A stretch of 64,000 nt of DNA from Symsagittifera roscoffensis (taxonomy: Eukaryota; Xenacoelomorpha; Acoela; Convolutidae): NCBI RefSeq assembly GCF_963678635.1, contig NW_026970697.1:228707-292706 (forward strand), read 5' to 3'. The notes beneath the pieces are model-generated. The model was given only the letters and a program-made list of their open reading frames with translations, did no database searches and was not told where the DNA came from. This document shows positions 46,921 to 59,225 of this stretch, in pieces. The translations under genes and the position numbers were made by a program. The first letter of the stretch is position 1. Every line of letters begins with the position of its first letter.

Positions 46921-49538
46921 AATTTTTTTTGAATCACCTACTTGAAACTTTGCTGAAACCTGCTGAAACTTCGACAACAAATCAAGATTTTTTTGAATAA
47001 AAATTTGCAAAACTTTTAAGTAATTGGAAAAAATTGCAGAAAACCAAGTCTTAGGAAAAAAATTGCAAAATTTTCATAGTTTTGGCTACTGTTTTTCGCT
47101 CCTGTTATAATTTAAAAAAATACGCTTACGTACAGAGTATAAAATTGAGCTCAGAATGTATTTTAATTGGCATCATTTTGAGACAATGATACAAAACTTT
47201 AAACAAAAAAATGAATTTCTCCACATTTTTTATCAAAATAATGAAATACGATAAAATTTTCTATAATCTGAGCTAAAAAGCTGCTTATATATAGCGCTAA
47301 ACATTAACAAAAAAAGCTCATTATATCTGGATCTTTTTTGAAATTTCCGATTTCTCCTTTTAAATTTTTTTATTTTCAATCTTTTATTTGGGTAATTACC
47401 TGGTTTTTTGTCCAGTTCAGGGAGGAATTCAAAAAAAATTTCAATTCAATTATGCATGAGGAGCATTAATTCATAACAATTTCAGATCAAACTCCATGAC
47501 TCAACTCCTACTCAGATTTTGTCATTGATTTACCCAAATTTGTACAAAAATTACAAGTTGTGAGAAATTCTTTTTGTTAAAAATTATGAATTTTAGATCA
47601 GTGATTAAAAAAATAATCAGTTTACTCATAAAATTGACCAAAATAGAGGTAAATTTTTTAAAAAAAGTTTTGTGTTAGATCTTAGATGAAATTCAACAAA
47701 ATCTTCTTCAAATTTTCTTCTCTCTGTTGCTTTAAAAAGATAATTTTCATCAACTTTCTGAAGAAATGTTCTAAGTTTTAGAGTTTATATTGTTTTCTGC
47801 TAAATACGTGTTTTGCTATTGAACTAACATTGCAAGAACAGTTAGTCAGAACGGGGGGATTAAGGAGGAATATAGTATCAATTGAACGAACAATTTGCTG
47901 GCAGAGATGAAGTTAGAACTGATACCGTCGAATTATTAGAACGTAGTTTCTAGATGTTTTCCTTCAGTTTCCTTTTTTCGATTGCTACAGTAACTCATTG
48001 AAATTGAAATTCAACTTTTGGAATCGTTAATTATCACTTTTCTTGCAATATAGTTATTACAAGGCTTACTTATCTTGATTTTTGTCGAAATTTTCTCAAA
48101 AATTGTTCAAGTGAGAAAGAATTGGTGCTAGTTAAAGCATTCAAACGAACTTGAATTTTATGATGATAAATATGTATTTCTACGTTGAGATTTTAGAACA
48201 AATAAGAGCATCTCTAACGGTTATAATCTAAAAATCTTCTGAAACAAAAATACGCAAGGATGTCTAGTTCCAATTTCTACATTATCTAAAGATTACTGAA
48301 AAAGTGCGTTCAAAAAATCAATTAAGCAAAAAAACCAAAGTTTTAACTGTAACAATTGAAAAATTTTTGATTTTTTTAAGGAAAAAACTCTATCGTTCTA
48401 CCTAACTTTCTAATTGAAAAAAAAATTGGAGCTAACCAGAACAAAATATTTAATGTGTGTCTAGTCGAATGTTTCCATGTTAAACTTCATATAATCAACA
48501 ATTGAGTCTGCTAAACTATCAGTTTGCATAAAAATTTTCAGGAATTCACATAATAGTTTCTCAAAAAATCTGTCCACAACTTTTTTTCTTTTTTTTTTGT
48601 CCGAATTAATGTAATCTAGATCTTGAAAGCACTTTTTTGATCAATGCTTCTTTTATCATAATCCAAAAGATGTCGGAGTTGAGTTTACTCCACAAGAATT
48701 ATCCTCAAAACATCTGCATTTTTTATATAATCTTACTTAATATATCAATTTAATTCAAACTTTTCCAAAAATTACACTTTTACGAAGAACTTTGTCTCAA
48801 GATGTAATTTAAAAGCTAAATTTTAATAAAAATTATCTCTTAACGCCTACTGAAATAATTGGAATTTCACTCTCATTTTAATAATTTCTTAGTTTCTGCT
48901 TCGTCTACTATCTTCCAACTTAATTCGTTTTGAACAAAAAAATTTTACTTGAAAAATTTTGCTTGAAAACTGACTTTTCATCTTTTCTAGATCAGTTATG
49001 AATTTCTTTTCTGAAGTCTTCAAAAAACACCGTAATTTTGAATAAATCATTCCTCATTATCTGCTTAAAACTGTACTACTCTACAAGAAATTCATAACTG
49101 AACAAGCATTGGAAATTCACAAGCACTAAACAAGGAAAACATTAAAATGATAAGAAGACAAAACTTTTCAAAAAGTCGGTGTTTCAAAAATATCCAGTTT
49201 TTTGTGTTTTTTAAAAAAATACTTATCCACTCTTAGCGTATGTTATGCCCGTTTACTTTCAACTTTTTGCAACAAAATCTCCGCAAGCTTGCAACCAATG
49301 GAGTTTTTACAGTAGAATGTCACGAAAACTTGAATTCGATTTTTGCTGGTTTTATCATCAGTCAGAAGAATAAAAAAATTTGAATAAAAAAATGACAGAT
49401 CAAAAATAGTGATGAAAACACTGTCCAAACTTTATTAGAGTTTTTTTTCAAATTTTTTGTTTAAACTTTTCAGATTTCTTAAAAGATATGATTCAAATCA
49501 TTTTCTTCTAGGTTTTTTATAATAAAATTATGTTAATT
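46921..49538. other. No gene recognised
   Basis: Very AT-rich, with many poly-A/T tracts and no supported coding region. Confidence 0.5.
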
Positions 49539-49754
49539 TTACCTTCTCTTGGAGTGTTTTTGAGACTGCTGAGCACATAATTTATCATTATGTTGACAAG
49601 AATATTGTTTCTTCTTTAAATGATTAGTGAGTTCCTGGCTGCTATATGTATAAAAGTTACAATTGGAACACTTTAAAACACCACAGTGCTTACGATGTCT
49701 TGATGTGTCTAAGCGAGTGTTATATCTGCCACATTTAAGAGATGCAACTCTTTA
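49539..49754 (-). CDS. Zinc-finger-like coding segment (fragment or exon)
   Basis: 71 codons open on minus between stops at 49,754 and 49,539, without a start Met. It contains LKCSNCNFYTYSSQELTNH, a C-x2-C-x12-H pattern typical of C2H2 fingers, followed by further Cys and His (KQYSCQHN), and upstream a degenerate finger (LKCGRYNT...SRHRKH) lacking its second Cys. It is probably a fossil or internal exon of a multi-finger DNA-binding protein. It lies just outside the portion of the big inverted repeat visible here, so it may be in the unseen part of that arm. Confidence 0.42.
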
Positions 49755-50688
49755 GTTATTATTAAGTGACGGCATCTCAATAAGTAAAAAAAAATAAATG
49801 GGAGATTTAGAAAAACCTAAACTTTTAGATAAGAAGAGCTGAATAGCTTCTAAAAGTGAAAAAAAGTGAATAAAAACAGCAACTTTCTTAACCAATTGAT
49901 TTTAACGTGGGAGAAAATTAGAATGGATATGCTATTTAGCCTAGCCGAAACAAAACTCATCCAATCTAACCATTGAGTTTCAAAAGTATCAATCAATCAG
50001 AATCGAGCATTACTTAAACGGAAATTTTTGTGTTTTTTGATATCAACAGATCAGAATCGAGCTTCAATGGCCATGAATTGTTCAACAAATTTAATGTCAA
50101 TCAATAAGAATTTAGCTCTGTTTCTCATGCTTTTTCAATCATTTTGATTTCAATCAATCAAGCATTCCTTTGCAGGTTATATTTGTGGTAGTCACCAATC
50201 AGAAGGAATTTTTCACAGATTTTAAAGTACTTTGTAGATCAGAACCAAACTATGTTTATGAAACTTCCCAATCAATCGAATTTTTCGAATTCTTTTTAAG
50301 ATACTAACATACACAATTGACACTTCTTGTCGGGTTTGTACTACTTTTTCGATACTAAATCAAATTTTAAAATTTCGTTTAAAATTTTCTCGATTTGTTC
50401 TATTTCTAACCAGTGAAAAAACAAATTTCCAAAATATACAAGTTTATCACTTTCTTTTCGGTATATTGTAATATAAACAGCTGGAAGTCTTTGAAATTTG
50501 GATAGTCGATTGAAAGATAATCTGACATATCTAGATTTTGTATTTGTATCAAATTCAAAACATTATCAAAATGAGGTTCGTTATCTTCAATTTTTTTGTT
50601 TCATAAGCTCTTCCATTTTTTGGTTTTTTATTGACTGACCCTTCAATATGAGTTAACTCATCTAAAAAAAACTTTGTCGATAAATCTG

Positions 50689-50846
50689 CTAGTACTGTTC
50701 TTTTCTGAAGTTAAAATTAAAATTAACGCAATCTCCATCAACATCATCTGTCCACCAATCTTTTATTTTTTTGTAGTAGTTCAACCTTAAAATCTGATAA
50801 ATGTCCATTTCCGACATTGAAAACGCTTCTGATAGAAACACTTGCA
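50689..50846 (-). pseudogene. Unrecognised coding exon, left-arm copy
   Basis: Minus strand, preceded by TTTGTTTATTTCAG (acceptor AG at 50,847-50,848). Reads FLSEAFSMSEMDIYQILRL, then NYYKKIKDWWTDDVDGD, to a TAG at 50,689. The right arm has the same exon with the same acceptor (63,303). A Trp/Asp-rich core is conserved, but I know no family. Downstream on minus (50,460-50,580) a further Leu/Ile-rich coding relic (NVLNLIQIQNLDMSDYL) also has its right-arm counterpart. Confidence 0.5.
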
Positions 50847-51535
50847 CTGAAATAAACAAAGAAACTAGAAAAAACTCGAATTATTGTATCTTTTTAAATT
50901 TATTTTGTAGTAACACTCACCAAAAATGTTCTTCCATTATTCAGAGTCTGGTTAGTTTTTAGGAAATTCATGCAGCCAATCGAAACATAAATTTAGGCGA
51001 AAAAAATGAAAAAAAAAACCAACGAAATTCCAGAATTCGGTTTGTAATTTTATTCAATTAAGACAACATTTACCGAAGTTTTGATAAAAGCAGTAAATAA
51101 AGAAGTTTTTCTGTAGATTCTCAAACAAATACTGGAAAATCAATGATAAATGGGTAGTGTTTATGTCAACTTTGTTCAATTTGATGTTTTGACTTTTCTT
51201 CAGATATCCTAGCTCTAAACGAGGTTTTCAGGGACAGAAACAAGTTTTGAACCAACAATATTTGAATTAACAAACATACAAAATATCACAAAGCGTTACG
51301 TTACTGAGATTTACAATTATCAACAAACATAAACTCTCCTAAATTTTGAGACACCTCTTTGAATTCGTTTGCAGTGACAGTCGATTCTGAATGTAGGGTG
51401 GCTTGTTCACAATGTACTTCTAGATTGTGACAAACACCCTCCTCATGTTGTAAGTTGCTATTTCAAAAAGACAGATGTCGAAGTTGATTCTTTGCCAGTT
51501 TTGGCTTCATAAATAGGTACGAGGTCAAGGATTTA

Positions 51536-51790
51536 AGCATCGTGAATAAAGGTTTTCTGGATTGGCGATATTGCTTCTCCTTCTTTTTTTTTACTAAGAT
51601 AGACTTTTTGATACTTTTCAAACTGTCCCAAATCATTAATTTCTAATAGTTGAAAGCAGGGTTCAAAATGAATTTTCACCTTGTACGATTTTTTGAGATT
51701 CAATATAATTGGGACTAGTGCCTTTTTCTGAGTAAATTTTTGAAGAGCAAACTGATCAGATGAAGAGAAATGAGAGAGTTGGTTTTGAGA
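51536..51790 (-). pseudogene. Unrecognised 85-codon open segment, left-arm copy
   Basis: Open on minus between TAA at 51,791 and TAA at 51,533 without an ATG start. Reads SSSDQFALQKFTQKK, VPIILNLKKSYKVKIHFEP, LEINDLGQFEKYQK; after the stop the frame continues DLVPIYEAKTGKE. The right arm shows the same peptides in two frames (62,308-62,640). Family unknown. Confidence 0.45.
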
Positions 51791-52679
51791 TTAAATGAAA
51801 ATGGAAGTAAACAATATGATTTTTTCAATTAACCATAAAATAAAATAGAAGTATTTGAATGAAGTGAATAGAAGTTTTTGAGTGACGTTTCTAATTGGAC
51901 TTGTGTAGGTGTTAGTGTGTTCCTATATATATCCACAATTCTCAGCAAAAATCCTTGTTGCAGATGGCTGCAGCTATGTGTCAAGCTCTTCCCAGCTTTT
52001 ATTCAGATTATAATGGAAAAGCGCTATTCATTTCCTTTTCCTGTGTTTTTTGCGAAAAATATTTTTTAAAAAACCATAGTTTTTGTGTCTCTACCCATAA
52101 CTCGTACTTTTCTTTGAAAAGCTGTAAGTTCCAAATTCTTCTGCTTGGTTCGTCTTTCGATCAAATTTTATGGCGATTTAGTAGTTTTTCTTCCTTTACC
52201 AAAATATCGATTATCTTTACACTCTTTTCAAATACAGATTTTCTTTGAATGTTATTTCATTAACTGAGGAAATTTTCAATCAATTTGACAGCGCTGTTCG
52301 TCAAAATTTGAAATGGAAAAAGCGGAAAAAATGCCAACAACTTTTGCAAGGAAAAGACTGTTACTCCAAAAATTCAAATGTCACGATTTAAGTTCTAACC
52401 AGAACCTAGCTTCCACACAAAGTATTGGTTCTGCTTTTCTGGAAAGAGTTCGTAAAGTACAAAACTCAAATTCTGAACAAAATTGACTGTTTTTTTTGAT
52501 GGTTTTGGATTTAAAATAGTAATCATGTCAATTTTTCAATAAAAAAATTAAAAACTTTTGATAATTCATATATTATCTCTCATATGCTTACGAAAAAGTT
52601 CACCATTGCTAAGAAAATAGCAAAACTCTCTTGAAACTTGTGAGAAAGTTGTAATGTTCCTTCTTCTTTGAAGAAGCTG

Positions 52680-52900
52680 CAAAACAATTTCAATTTTTTG
52701 ACAGAAAGCAAAAAGTGTGTCAATTTTTTGGACATGATGCGAAAAGTGTTTCACTTTTTTCGATAAAATGTAAAAAGTGTTTCAATTTATTTCTAAAAAG
52801 TACGGGAAGTATTTTTTTTTTGACAAGATGCGAAAACCTTCATGTATTTTTTAAATTGTGTATAAACTTTTTAGTGTTTTTCCTATATATGTGCAAAAAT
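52680..52900. repeat. Degenerate ~33-bp repeat
   Basis: Variants of GATGCGAAAAGTGTTTCA alternate with T-runs. The mirrored copy is at 61,830-61,960. Confidence 0.55.
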
Positions 52901-53089
52901 TCATCAAGTTCCTTTACATTGGTGCGAATTTGGAGCACTCAATTAATTTCTAATTGTTTTCAATGATTTAGCCTGAACTTCTCATCTATTATCATACTTA
53001 AAAGGAAATTGAAGAAACTATTAAATTACAAAGAACGAAGTTGATACCAAACAACAATTGTTCATATTTTTTAAATCAAAAAGCTGTCG

Positions 53090-53473
53090 AAAGTTTTGGA
53101 GGTTCTTTATAGAACGCAGAGCTGGACGAGGTTGTAGTGGTTGATGTGGAGCTGGAGGCGTCGTCGTTTCTGAGAAATCCTCATCTTCATCTATCGTGAT
53201 GGGGTTTTCGGCTGATCCTGCTTCCTCTCAAGGAAAGAGGAAATTGTCGAATGGTTGAGCCACATGTCTAGAGTCAGAAGTGTCGGAGTAGTTCATTCCC
53301 ACGTGCTCAGCCACTTCCTCAATCTTTTGCAGTTTTCCAAGTTCGGTCTCTGTCATGAGCACTTGCGTCATATGATGTTCGTTGAAATCCCTCGGCATCA
53401 CTTCCACCATGTGCCAGACTTGGATTGGGATGTCCACTCGTGCCAGAAAAACTCCAGATACTGTTTTCCGCAA
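53090..53473 (-). pseudogene. Unrecognised acidic C-terminal coding segment, left-arm copy
   Basis: Minus frame from 53,473: GVFLARVDIPIQVWHMVEVM, then DFNEHHMTQVLMTETELG, ending FDNFLFP and a TGA at 53,228. Beyond the stop the same frame stays open: EEAGSAENPITIDEDEDF, a Pro-rich linker, then ALRSIKNLQNFRQLFD. The right arm has the same protein in the same frame at 61,167-61,583. Both copies are stopped after FLFP, one by TGA and the other by TAA. The downstream acidic/Pro-rich tail is still conserved between arms, so the stop may be recent or shared by descent. No domain recognised. Confidence 0.5.
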
Positions 53474-53538
53474 TTAATTTTGAACTGGATCATGAAGTTG
53501 CTGTTTTGTACTGAGCAGGTCATTTTGAGCAATAAATT

Positions 53539-53781
53539 TGTCATACCGGAGGGTCTGATATTCTAACACTTGAATCCGAATGGATCGATAAACCTTATTT
53601 CTAATTCGGAGCGATATAAATCGACTAGCTGACAGATAACATAATTTCAACTCTGATTCTTATTGCAGTTAGAGTTCGTCCTCTCTGTCTATCAAGGTCA
53701 AGTTTAGCGTTTAGCATAAGGTTATTGATAATATAAATTAAATACAAATAAGGTTAGTTTGTCGATCCAGACCGGATGACA
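53539..53781 (-). repeat. 3' LTR (243 bp)
   Basis: TGTCATACCGG...CCGGATGACA. Compared with the other LTR it lacks ~20 bp around the TTGATTGATTGACTAAC segment and ~13 bp around CCAGCCGTCTAGG, and has scattered substitutions. Confidence 0.93.
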
Positions 53782-53795
53782 TTCCCCTTTGAAAA
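53782..53795 (-). other. Polypurine tract of the LTR element
   Basis: On minus AAAGGGGAA lies immediately before the TGTCAT of the 3' LTR, as expected for plus-strand priming. Confidence 0.75.
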
Positions 53796-54181
53796 CAAAA
53801 CTTTTAAATTTTTGTTTTTCAAATTGAGTTTTTAAATCCCCTGAGGACTAATAGCTTGAGTTTTATAGTCCCGGTAAGACTCTTTAAGCAATTTTTTTTT
53901 TTTTGTGAGTTCTGCTTGGTGATTTCTTCCCCCTGACTTTCGTGTTCCTTGTCATCTCGTTTTCTTGTTATTGTCAACCGCACCTTCTTGACAAATTTTT
54001 GTGTTGATGAATATAATTTCATTACTTGTATCGACTGGTTCGTTTTCAATTGGCGGCAAAATTAAATCTACAACCTCGGTGTTGTCTGTTTTGTTTTTCG
54101 GCCTCATTGCTTCTATAATTTTGATGCATGCTTTGTATTGAGGAGTTTGTTCTCTAAAACCGATTTCTCGTATTATTGATT

Positions 54182-54694
54182 TTAGCTGGGATAATTATCC
54201 GTTTGTTTATCCGGTGGTGAGTCAATTTGGATTTTAATTGATCGTTTCATCTCTTCGTCTTTCTTATCATCTATCGCGTTAATAGGTACTGGGTTAACAA
54301 AAGCATGTAAAAGCGCCGATTGGAGATTTCTTGTTGATTTTTGCAATGGCTCTGTTGTACTCTTTGGAGGAGTCTGCTTTTTGTTCTGCCGCTTAGGCGA
54401 TGGAGCAATGTCTTCAGATGAGTCCGATGATTGATTGTACTCTTCGTGTTTCTCGGTGTTTGGTGTTGCTGTTTGTAGTTTGTTGTTGTTGTTAGCTTGC
54501 GAAGTCCCGACCGGGATTTCTGTTTGGAGATTCATCCCACTTGTTTGTAGTTTCCTTGTTGGTCGCCCGCCGGTCCGTTTTCCTGCTGGTTTTGTTTTCC
54601 GTTTTGCTGGACTATTAGATTTTCCTTGCATTGTCATCTTTCCTTTTTGTGTCAACTTCTTCGGGAGGCCGGTCTTTTCGTCCTCTTTAAACAT
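54182..54694 (-). CDS. Downstream ORF of the LTR element, basic/Pro/Gln-rich (170 aa)
   Basis: Open from ATG at 54,694. Very rich in Lys, Thr, Pro, Gln and Asn, with KRTGGRPTRKL (an AT-hook-like GRP core flanked by basic residues) near residue 40 and an acidic Ser patch (SSDSSEDIAPSPKR). No transmembrane segment, so not a classical envelope protein. It lies after integrase and before the 3' LTR. It may be the C-terminal tail of Pol or an accessory nucleic-acid-binding protein. A second basic frame at 53,819-54,049 may be its continuation after a frameshift. Confidence 0.5.
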   Translation of the reverse strand: MFKEDEKTGLPKKLTQKGKMTMQGKSNSPAKRKTKPAGKRTGGRPTRKLQTSGMNLQTEIPVGTSQANNNNKLQTATPNTEKHEEYNQSSDSSEDIAPSPKRQNKKQTPPKSTTEPLQKSTRNLQSALLHAFVNPVPINAIDDKKDEEMKRSIKIQIDSPPDKQTDNYPS

Positions 54695-55141
54695 TGGGTG
54701 TTGAGGCGCGGTAGGGTTCTCAATGTCTAAAAAACGTAGGCGAAGTCCTGATCGCCGTGCGGATTTAAAAGCAGCGTAATCACTGAGTCGGGATGGTTTG
54801 CATGGTCCATATTTTAAAGGGTTTGGTACAAATGCAACGCCACTATTTCTGAATAATCTTGGTTGTTTTCCGAATGTTTGAACCCAAGCAATGTGTGAGG
54901 TATATGTTAGTATTTTGCCGTCTGTTGTTTTATACTTCTGTTCGAGAAATCTGGGATTCTTTACTTTGGTTGCTTTCTTATTGTTTTCCGTGCTACCTGA
55001 TCTATCCGTTTTTTCGTGTTTTTGTCTGTGTTGTTTTTAGTCCCTTATACCTTACGTTTAACCTATCTTCGACTATTTCTATAGTTTTAGATTCTGCACC
55101 TGTATCTTTATGTTGTGTTGTTACGTCCGAGTTTGTCAAAC

Positions 55142-56110
55142 CTAGTGGCATTTGAAGTTTGTGGTCTTGTTTGTTGATTGATACTTCATCTTCCGACCAT
55201 CGTTGTAAACATGCATTACTTCAGCGGGTAGGGGCGGCTTTGAAAGCATCTTGCAATCTAAACATGCATGTTTTGCATTTTCCCAAATTAAATTTTTGGG
55301 TGAACTACTAGTTGCTACGTTTGATAACGGTGTGTTTGGTGTAAGTCCCATGTGGGCCTCAAAAGGTCTAATTTTTAATACACTATGTGGTGTAATTCTG
55401 AGTGTTATGATAACTTCTACTACATCTGAGGCGAGTTTGTAGGTTGTATTTGTTTTGTCAATTCTCATAACCGCTAATCTACGCTTTAAAGTTTGTATCA
55501 TCCTCTCAACTACCCCTATTGCTCTATGGTCATCCACCGGTGCAAATAATAATTTAATATTGTTTGTATGACAAAAAAATTGAATTTTCTTAGCTCTAAA
55601 GGTTTGTGCTTGATCGCATCTTATCCTATCGTACCCCGTTGTTTGGAATGTAATTTAGTAGCAATATCTGCTGTGTTGTTTGTAACTACTTTTGCAGTTG
55701 GGAATTTTGACTACTTATCTATTGCGACTAGAATATATGCGCCCCTATTTAGTTCGTCTGGAAGGGGTCCTGCAAAATCTGATTGTACTTCCTCATTTAG
55801 TTCAACTACTGGTTCTACTTGAAACAAATGTTTTTTCCGATGATGAATTTTAAATTATTACCTTGTTCGGTGCAGTGTTTGCAATTTTGGGCCATCTGCA
55901 CAATTGCCCGATTCAAATGTGGAAACTATACATGGTTGCTAAGGTCTAGCACGGTTTGCCTCAACTGTGTGGGGATGACTATCCTTTCTTCTATTAGCAA
56001 GCAATCCTCTCGGACATGGAGTCTGTTTCTGATGTTATACCAGTACTGGCCGTAGGAAGCCTTGATTGCTTCAAAATCCCTTTTTCCGACAAAATTGATA
56101 AGGGGGCGAA
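55142..56110 (-). pseudogene. Integrase region of the LTR element
   Basis: Minus strand. A zinc-binding part with LRQTVLDLSNH and, after a frame change, NCKHCTEQG (the C-x2-C of the HHCC module, about 55,865-55,890). The catalytic core begins DFAGPLPDE (55,753-55,779, first Asp) and continues with ILVAIDK, then a TAG/TAA-broken stretch. The third catalytic residue is in GVVERMIQTLKRRL (Glu at about 55,505). The 131-aa frame 55,142-55,537 holds the core end and C-terminal part. Stops and frameshifts separate the pieces. Confidence 0.75.
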
Positions 56111-57149
56111 GATTTCGATCTTTCTTGGTGGCTGCGGCGATAAATTGAACACCCAATACTCGTTGTAGTTTTTGTCTGAACAAAGGCATATCCTCCTCAG
56201 ATCCCGTCGTATTTGTAGCCTTCTCCACTGTAGCGACTAGTTCTTCTGTTATCATTTCGTGACTGGCTTCTAGCGTTGTACCCATTGTTGGTGGTTCAAT
56301 GTTGTGTTCCTGTACTTCTTGTACGCAAAATTTTGGATCTACTCGGCTGACGCAAATATCCGTTACTGTGTCCTTGGTTTCCTCGGGTGTTTGTGTAGAA
56401 ATTGTTGTATTTCGTTGTTCGGGTGTAAATGTTTGTGTAGTTGCTGCTATGGTAGTCACTTGTTTTTGGGTCGTCGTCGTTTTCCTGTTGCAGCCTGCAG
56501 TGATCCGATCCGTTTTGTTTTCGGATGTACTGGTAGTTGTGAAAATGATCTTCAGGAAGTTTGATTTTTTCACTGATATCGGTTTTCTCAGTCGAAAATA
56601 TCTCCCTGGCGTCTCGTACTGGCGTTAGCGTTTGATTAGTTTGTTCCTGCTGTGATGATTTTTTTGTTCTTCCGAGTATCCTTTCTTTCCCTTGTTGAGG
56701 TATTTTATGCCATCTGGGTCCGAGAGGCTTTCTTCCCTATCTGATATGCCTTGCCAGTTTCCCGTTGACGCGTTGCGTCCTCTTGTATCAGATGATTTTA
56801 ATTCCGTTGGGATGAACCCTCCTTTGAATTCTTTGATATACTTACGGCTCATAGCTACGTTGTGGTGTTCGTTATATGAAATTTTATGAACAAAGATGTT
56901 TTTCTGGTATTGATTTTGTTTAGATCGGAAGAGGGTTGACTGATTTACAGCAGAATTTGAGTGAGACTGATTTGTGTTGTTAGTTTGGCAATGACCTGTT
57001 GCGGAATGTTTGGAATATTTCATTGCTAATTGAGTTTTTGAAGCAGCATTCAATAGCTTTTTGTTTTTCGCGCGTTTTTTGATCAGCTCATATGGTGCTT
57101 TGTTGTGATTGGCCATATTATTTAGAGTGACATTGTCAATCATTTCCAA
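56111..57149 (-). pseudogene. Pol linker between RNase H and integrase
   Basis: Two open frames: 56,625-57,149 (basic, Asn/Lys/Ser-rich, starts after NLEMIDNVTLNN) and 55,926-56,573 (Thr/Gln-rich, then FRQKLQRVLGVQF just before the integrase zinc module). Low-complexity linkers of this kind occur in some Gypsy Pol proteins. No separate domain recognised. Confidence 0.55.
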
Positions 57150-57175
57150 GTTATTAATGAATGCCCTAATTGATG

Positions 57176-57940
57176 CTAAAACGAATTCCTCATCATACTC
57201 ACTAGGGGTATTGCCAATCCGACCGGATTTCGGGAGATATAGTCAATTAGTCCCATCTTACTACCAGCAAGATATTTGATATCGAAATGAAAAAGAATTA
57301 ATCGGTCAATCCAACGTGTGAGCCGGCTTTGACTTGTTTTTGATCGTTCGCTTGCATTCAATGCGCTGATTAAAGCTGGATGATCAGTGATGATGATAAA
57401 TTGTTTATAATGTAAATAGTATTAAAAATGTTCGATTGCCCACACGACCCCTAATAATTCAAGTTCGTAAACAGAATTTTTTTCCTCTAATGAATTTACA
57501 AACCGCGATGCATACGCTACTGCAACCCATCCTTCTGGTGAAAATTGTTCGAGCGCGGCTCCTAATCCCGTAGTTGACGCATCGCAAACGATGCGATTAT
57601 CGAGGTGTTGATCAAAATGTTTGTTTTGTGTTATGTCCGATACTAATTTTAGTATGTTTTCAAATGCTCTGTGGACCAGTCTCTGATATGCTCTGTGGAC
57701 CAGTCAAGTAGTCTGCTCTTCTCTGTGTTTTTAAGTAGTGAGCGTAAAGCAGCAGCGGTTTGTGCCAGTTTATGGATGTACCGTGTGAGATGATGTATGG
57801 AACCCATAAAACTTTTTAATTGTTTAAAGTTTTTGGTGGTGATCGTTCTCCGATAGCCTCAGTCATTTTTACAAGTGGTTTTGTACCCTCGCTATTAACA
57901 GTAAATCCTAACCATTCAACTAGTTTGCATGCAAACTTAC
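57176..57940 (-). pseudogene. RNase H region of the LTR element
   Basis: Minus strand, several frames. The clearest part is 57,176-57,361, SQSRLTRWIDRLILFHFDIK then LAGSKMGLIDYISRNP, the tether at the end of Gypsy RNase H. Upstream, frames broken by stops contain the cores expected around the DAS motif (a piece near 57,560-57,590 encodes the CDAST-type segment). An internal short duplication TATGCTCTGTGGACCAGTC occurs twice near 57,667-57,705. Confidence 0.65.
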
Positions 57941-57942
57941 GT

Positions 57943-58574
57943 TTATTCAATGATATTGTCGTCCAGTTTTTTCAGAACTGATTGTAATTTTTGTTTGTGT
58001 GTATCCAAAGATCCTTTTGTGACAATTAGAATATCGTCCAAATAAGCGTAAGTGTTTGTGCAGTTTGTAAGAGTTAAATCGATTGCTTTTTGAAAGTCGG
58101 CTGGCATGTCCTTGAGGCCAAAACTCTGTTTGAAATTGATAAGTTCCAGTAGCGTTGCCCCCAATAAGACTGAAGTTGCATTGTTCTTTGGTTGTTTTGT
58201 CCAACGGGATTTGTGAATATGCGTAACGTAGGTCGAGTGTTGAGACTAGTGTTTGCTGAGATTTGTCCGATTTTACCACCAGCGATATTATCCAACAGAA
58301 GTTCAATGTTAGGCATTTGATATTTGTTTTTGTGTATGTATTTATTGATTTTCTTAGAATCTAATGCGACGAGTTTGACAGTTTGATCCTTTCTTACTGT
58401 GATAACAATTGGGCTAATAAATTTCTGGTCCGAGCATTTATCTAATTTGATGATGTGATTCTGATCGATCAATTTGTTGATTTCCTTTTCAACTCTTTTC
58501 TGTAAGTGTACCGGAATACGTCGTCCTTTTTGCTGGATTGGTACGGAATCTTGACTGAATTGAGTTTTCATCAT
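57943..58574 (-). pseudogene. Reverse transcriptase region of the LTR element
   Basis: Minus strand. The first frame from 58,574 has IPVHLQKRVEKEINKLI, then ISPIVITVRKD and KINKYIHKNKYQMPNIELLLDNI. After a frame change: STLDLRYAYSQIPLD (first catalytic Asp, about 58,215-58,245) and CNFSLIGG. After another: FGLKDMPADFQKAID and TYAYLDDILIVTKG (catalytic YLDD, about 58,020-58,060). The catalytic residues are intact but the frame is broken at least twice. Confidence 0.85.
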
Positions 58575-58588
58575 GTGATTTTTTGATT

Positions 58589-59225
58589 TTACGATACGTA
58601 TGCATAGTTGTTGGAAGTTATCATTGACCCGTTGTTTAATATCTGGATCGATTCTTCTTGTTCGTGAATGTTCAATAAAGCTTGTTCATTTGTTTCTTGG
58701 ATTAATTTGACACCAATTTTTGGTAGTAAATTGCGTCCAATGATATTGGCTTTTTGATCATCGACAATGATGAATGGAGCTGATTGAATCTTCCAGCCTC
58801 CCGATTCAATTGTCATAATTAATCGTCCCTGCGGGATTATATTTTCACCATTATAACAAGCCAAGTTTCTTGCTGTATCATCCGGTGGGAACCCTTTGAA
58901 GAATGCTGATTTGTCGATTTGTTGTATGCGCCGTGCGTTTTCTCATTCAAAAACGACATTGGATTTCCTGAGTCAGCGATAGCGAATAATTGTTTGGATT
59001 TTATTTTTAGTTTTACAATATGTCCATTCAGATCATCGTCGGACAAGAACTTTGTTTTTTTGATCTCGAACGATTCAGAGATTGCCATAACCGAAAATTT
59101 GTCTATTTGATATTCATCCAATCCATTATTTGATGTAAGCGCGGCAAAAGCTACCGGATCGTTTTCAGTTTCAAGGCTTTCTGTTTCTATTTCTTCCTGT
59201 TGTTCATCCTGCCGGGTTCCTAAAT
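58589..59225 (-). pseudogene. Aspartic protease region of the LTR element
   Basis: Minus strand. FAIADSGNPMSFLNEK (about 58,930-58,990) has the DSG catalytic triplet of retropepsins. A frame change near 58,850 leads to the C-terminal half with NIIGRNLLPKIGVKLI, the ILGRD/L-type motif near the protease end. A mostly acidic linker joins it to the zinc knuckle upstream. Confidence 0.8.

Larger units (their letters stand above)
50190..53538 (-). repeat. Left arm of very large inverted repeat (outer part)
   Basis: Reverse complement of the right arm, matched at many points: 50,190-50,270 with 63,930-64,000; 50,689-50,860 with 63,290-63,530; 51,480-51,790 with 62,310-62,640; 51,950-52,010 with 62,080-62,150; 53,228-53,473 with 61,167-61,427. 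Arms differ by substitutions and by indels totalling several hundred bases. The outer boundary is unknown because the right arm leaves the window. Confidence 0.9.
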
